From Planctomycetota bacterium (GTDB taxonomy: Bacteria > Planctomycetota > Phycisphaerae > UBA1845), in assembly GCA_022563615.1 (NCBI GenBank), contig JADFMZ010000127.1, positions 1 through 8,292 on the forward strand: a stretch of 8,292 bases of DNA. The letters run 5' to 3'. The notes beneath the pieces are model-generated. The model was not told where the DNA came from, did not search any database, and saw only the letters and a program-made list of their open reading frames with translations. The translations under genes and the position numbers were made by a program. Shown piece by piece: positions 7,324-8,292 of this stretch (positions are counted from its first letter, which is position 1; each line of letters begins with the position of its first letter).

Positions 7324-7506
7324 TCAGATCTGAATACCGCTTCCGCCCAGGATCAAGTTTACTCCCGCAATTATCAATCCGTTCACGATTTCACCGGCCG
7401 TGTCGGCCAGGATGTTGTCAGGCAGGCACCCGCCGCCGAAGCCGAACAGCATCACCGGACTGCCGACGAGGCTCAATGTTTTCCAAAACTTTACTGTTCT
7501 TCGCAT
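7324..7506 (-). CDS. 60-residue small membrane or exported protein
   Basis: The sequence starts MRRTVKFWKTLSLVGSPVML: a basic N-terminus followed by a hydrophobic stretch (about 11-24) and FGFGGGCLPDN (21-31). Cys27 after a glycine run resembles a lipoprotein or signal-peptide cleavage region, but the -3 residue is Gly, so it is not a standard lipobox. Residues 32-60 are mildly hydrophobic (EIVNGLIIAGVNLILGG) and could form a second membrane segment. I chose ATG 7506 because AAGGAA (7518-7513) lies six bases upstream; the frame is open further but that part lacks protein-like character. From memory, similar 'GGGCLPDN' peptides occur in Phycisphaerae, but no function is known to me. It stands alone between the cytochrome gene and the SGNH operon, with 209 bases upstream. 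Confidence 0.65.
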   Translation of the reverse strand: MRRTVKFWKTLSLVGSPVMLFGFGGGCLPDNILADTAGEIVNGLIIAGVNLILGGSGIQI

Positions 7507-7715
7507 TATTGGTTCCTTGTTGTTTTCCCACATAACTTTACGGGGCGGCCATCGCACCGCGAGTTGTGTAGGAGACGACGACCATGAGTCCATCCCCGGC
7601 GGTGGTTCCCATGTTCAGGAATCACGCAACCGGCGTCCCATGGTGAACATTCTCATCGGTCCCATCGGGGATCGACGATATCCCTTAAACCCCGACTGTT
7701 CCGGTCCGCGCCGGA
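7507..7715. other. Intergenic spacer between the cytochrome gene and the 60-residue gene
   Basis: Apart from the ribosome binding site at 7513-7518, these 209 bases show no gene-like frame. ATGTTCA (7611-7617) and TGAACAT (7644-7650) form a 7-base inverted repeat with a 26-base spacer. I see no clear promoter or terminator here. Confidence 0.4.
7513..7518 (-). promoter_or_regulatory. Ribosome binding site of the 60-residue gene (AAGGAA)
   Basis: AAGGAA lies six bases before ATG 7506-7504. It supports the short 60-residue product over a longer 89-residue reading that begins at 7593. Confidence 0.6.
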
Positions 7716-8099
7716 TTATTTCGTTTGAGCCCGCTGCGTCATGACCCTGTGCGCGGCCAGCACATAGGCCCGAAGCGCCTCGGTACGCGGCACATCCAGC
7801 TTGGACTTGGGCCCCATGCGAACAATGATGTCGCGCCAACGACCCACGGAGTATCGATCGATCGGTTCAATGCTATGACAGCGCGAGCAGTCCATCAGAT
7901 AGACCTCACGCCCGGTCTCGAGGTGTGCCATCGTGATGCCGTTTCGCATGCCGGCGCTTGCGAATTCCGCGCCGACCGGCGGCGCCATTTGCTCTACGCT
8001 GAGACAACCCGCTAAGATTGCAGCAACGCAGACGGTCAAGCCACCGCCGAACCACAGTCGTGTCGATTGTCCATCCTGAGTCGTCCCCATCGTGTTCAT
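7716..8099 (-). CDS. Monoheme c-type cytochrome lipoprotein
   Basis: From ATG 8099 the protein has 127 residues. A basic/hydrophobic signal (about 14-31) ends in the lipobox LAGC (29-32), so Cys32 would be lipid-modified and the protein anchored facing the periplasm. A single heme-c site CSRCH (71-75) is followed by a short helical domain in which Met95 (IIVRMGP) is the likely sixth iron ligand, with EALRAYVL as the C-terminal helix. This matches small cytochrome c domains that carry electrons in the envelope; the partner is unknown. An in-frame extension to 8213 is possible but unlikely because the lipoprotein signal would then be internal. Met4 (ATG 8090) is an alternative start. No strong ribosome site is seen. 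It follows the porin-like gene by 88 bases on the same strand and may be cotranscribed. Confidence 0.75.
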   Translation of the reverse strand: MNTMGTTQDGQSTRLWFGGGLTVCVAAILAGCLSVEQMAPPVGAEFASAGMRNGITMAHLETGREVYLMDCSRCHSIEPIDRYSVGRWRDIIVRMGPKSKLDVPRTEALRAYVLAAHRVMTQRAQTK

Positions 8100-8187
8100 T
8101 ATCGACCGTTTTCCAGGTTGGAATGTGCCCGAAGGTTGAGGAGCCGACCCCGACCCGGGAAGAAAACTGCCGCAGGTCCAGCTCCAT

Positions 8188-8292
8188 TTATTCGCCCAAA
8201 TGGAATCCGACAATCAGCCGCATTTGAAAATCCGGTTCGTCCTCGACGTCGCTGACCTGAAAAAGGGGCGTCAGCGTAGCCCACCATTTCTC
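8188..8292 (-). CDS. C-terminus of a probable outer-membrane beta-barrel protein (5' part outside window)
   Basis: The last 34 codons of a gene entering from the right edge, ending in TAA at 8190-8188. The reading EKWWATLTPLFQVSDVEDE followed by PDFQMRLIVGFHLGE shows two amphipathic, alternating stretches joined by an acidic turn, and ends in a strand-like MRLIVGFHL. This is how outer-membrane barrels finish, although the final residues are GE and not an aromatic. It was chosen over two overlapping frames because only this one reads like protein and closes before the cytochrome gene. Function cannot be assigned from this piece; a porin or transporter is an inference. Confidence 0.55.
   Translation of the reverse strand, partial: EKWWATLTPLFQVSDVEDEPDFQMRLIVGFHLGE

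Noticed and set aside
6853..7587. Plus-strand open frame of 244 codons across the leader and the 60-residue gene
   Set aside because: Arg/Ser-rich translation without motifs, crosses three independent minus-strand elements and has no ribosome site.
7611..7650. Inverted repeat ATGTTCA / TGAACAT
   Set aside because: Only 7 bases per arm with a 26-base spacer, no U-tract and not placed at a promoter; expected by chance.
8099..8287. Minus-strand frame whose TAA overlaps the cytochrome ATG (TAATG), suggesting coupling
   Set aside because: Its translation is not protein-like; a different frame reads as a barrel C-terminus and stops at 8188. The overlap is probably chance.

Overview
The window looks like a piece of a moderately GC-rich bacterial genome, most likely a planctomycete (Phycisphaerae-like). 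This rests on three family-level recollections, not on a search: a very large exported beta-helix protein with 8-cysteine modules of the type 'DADC-DDG-FCNG-E-C', a planctomycete-style SGNH hydrolase next to a GT-C membrane glycosyltransferase, and a 60-residue protein with a 'FGGGCLPDN' segment. No mobile element, CRISPR array, tRNA or rRNA was recognised.

Layout. Bases 2-2971 (+) hold the 3' part of a huge secreted protein whose start lies before the window: Cys-rich module, pectate-lyase-like (PL1) beta-helix, two more Cys-rich modules, then a second right-handed beta-helix. Everything after it is on the minus strand, so the two transcription units converge at 2972-3065, where a long inverted repeat could end both. 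On the minus strand, in the direction of transcription, come: the last 34 residues of what looks like an outer-membrane beta-barrel protein (8292-8188); a monoheme c-type cytochrome lipoprotein (8099-7716); a 60-residue membrane or exported small protein (7506-7324); a leader region with a candidate promoter (about 7181-7153); an SGNH/GDSL hydrolase (6989-5838); a GT-C (GT39/ArnT-like) glycosyltransferase (5716-3827); and a class I SAM methyltransferase (3791-3066).

How they may work together. The hydrolase, glycosyltransferase and methyltransferase are probably one operon for building or decorating a cell-surface glycan: sugar transfer outside the membrane, ester chemistry in the periplasm, methylation in the cytoplasm. 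The porin-like protein and cytochrome lipoprotein look like a separate envelope or respiratory pair. The pectate-lyase protein would act outside the cell on plant- or algal-type polysaccharide.

Main oddities. The methyltransferase has an in-phase TAA at codon 30, between a well-supported ATG with its own ribosome binding site and the SAM-binding motif. The SGNH hydrolase has an apparent N-terminal extension that reads in frame but lacks a start codon; removing one C from a CCCC run would join it to an ATG. Two lesions in one operon suggest either decay or base-level assembly errors. I found no convincing previously undescribed system; the best candidates for novelty are the Cys-module/double beta-helix architecture and the 60-residue protein.
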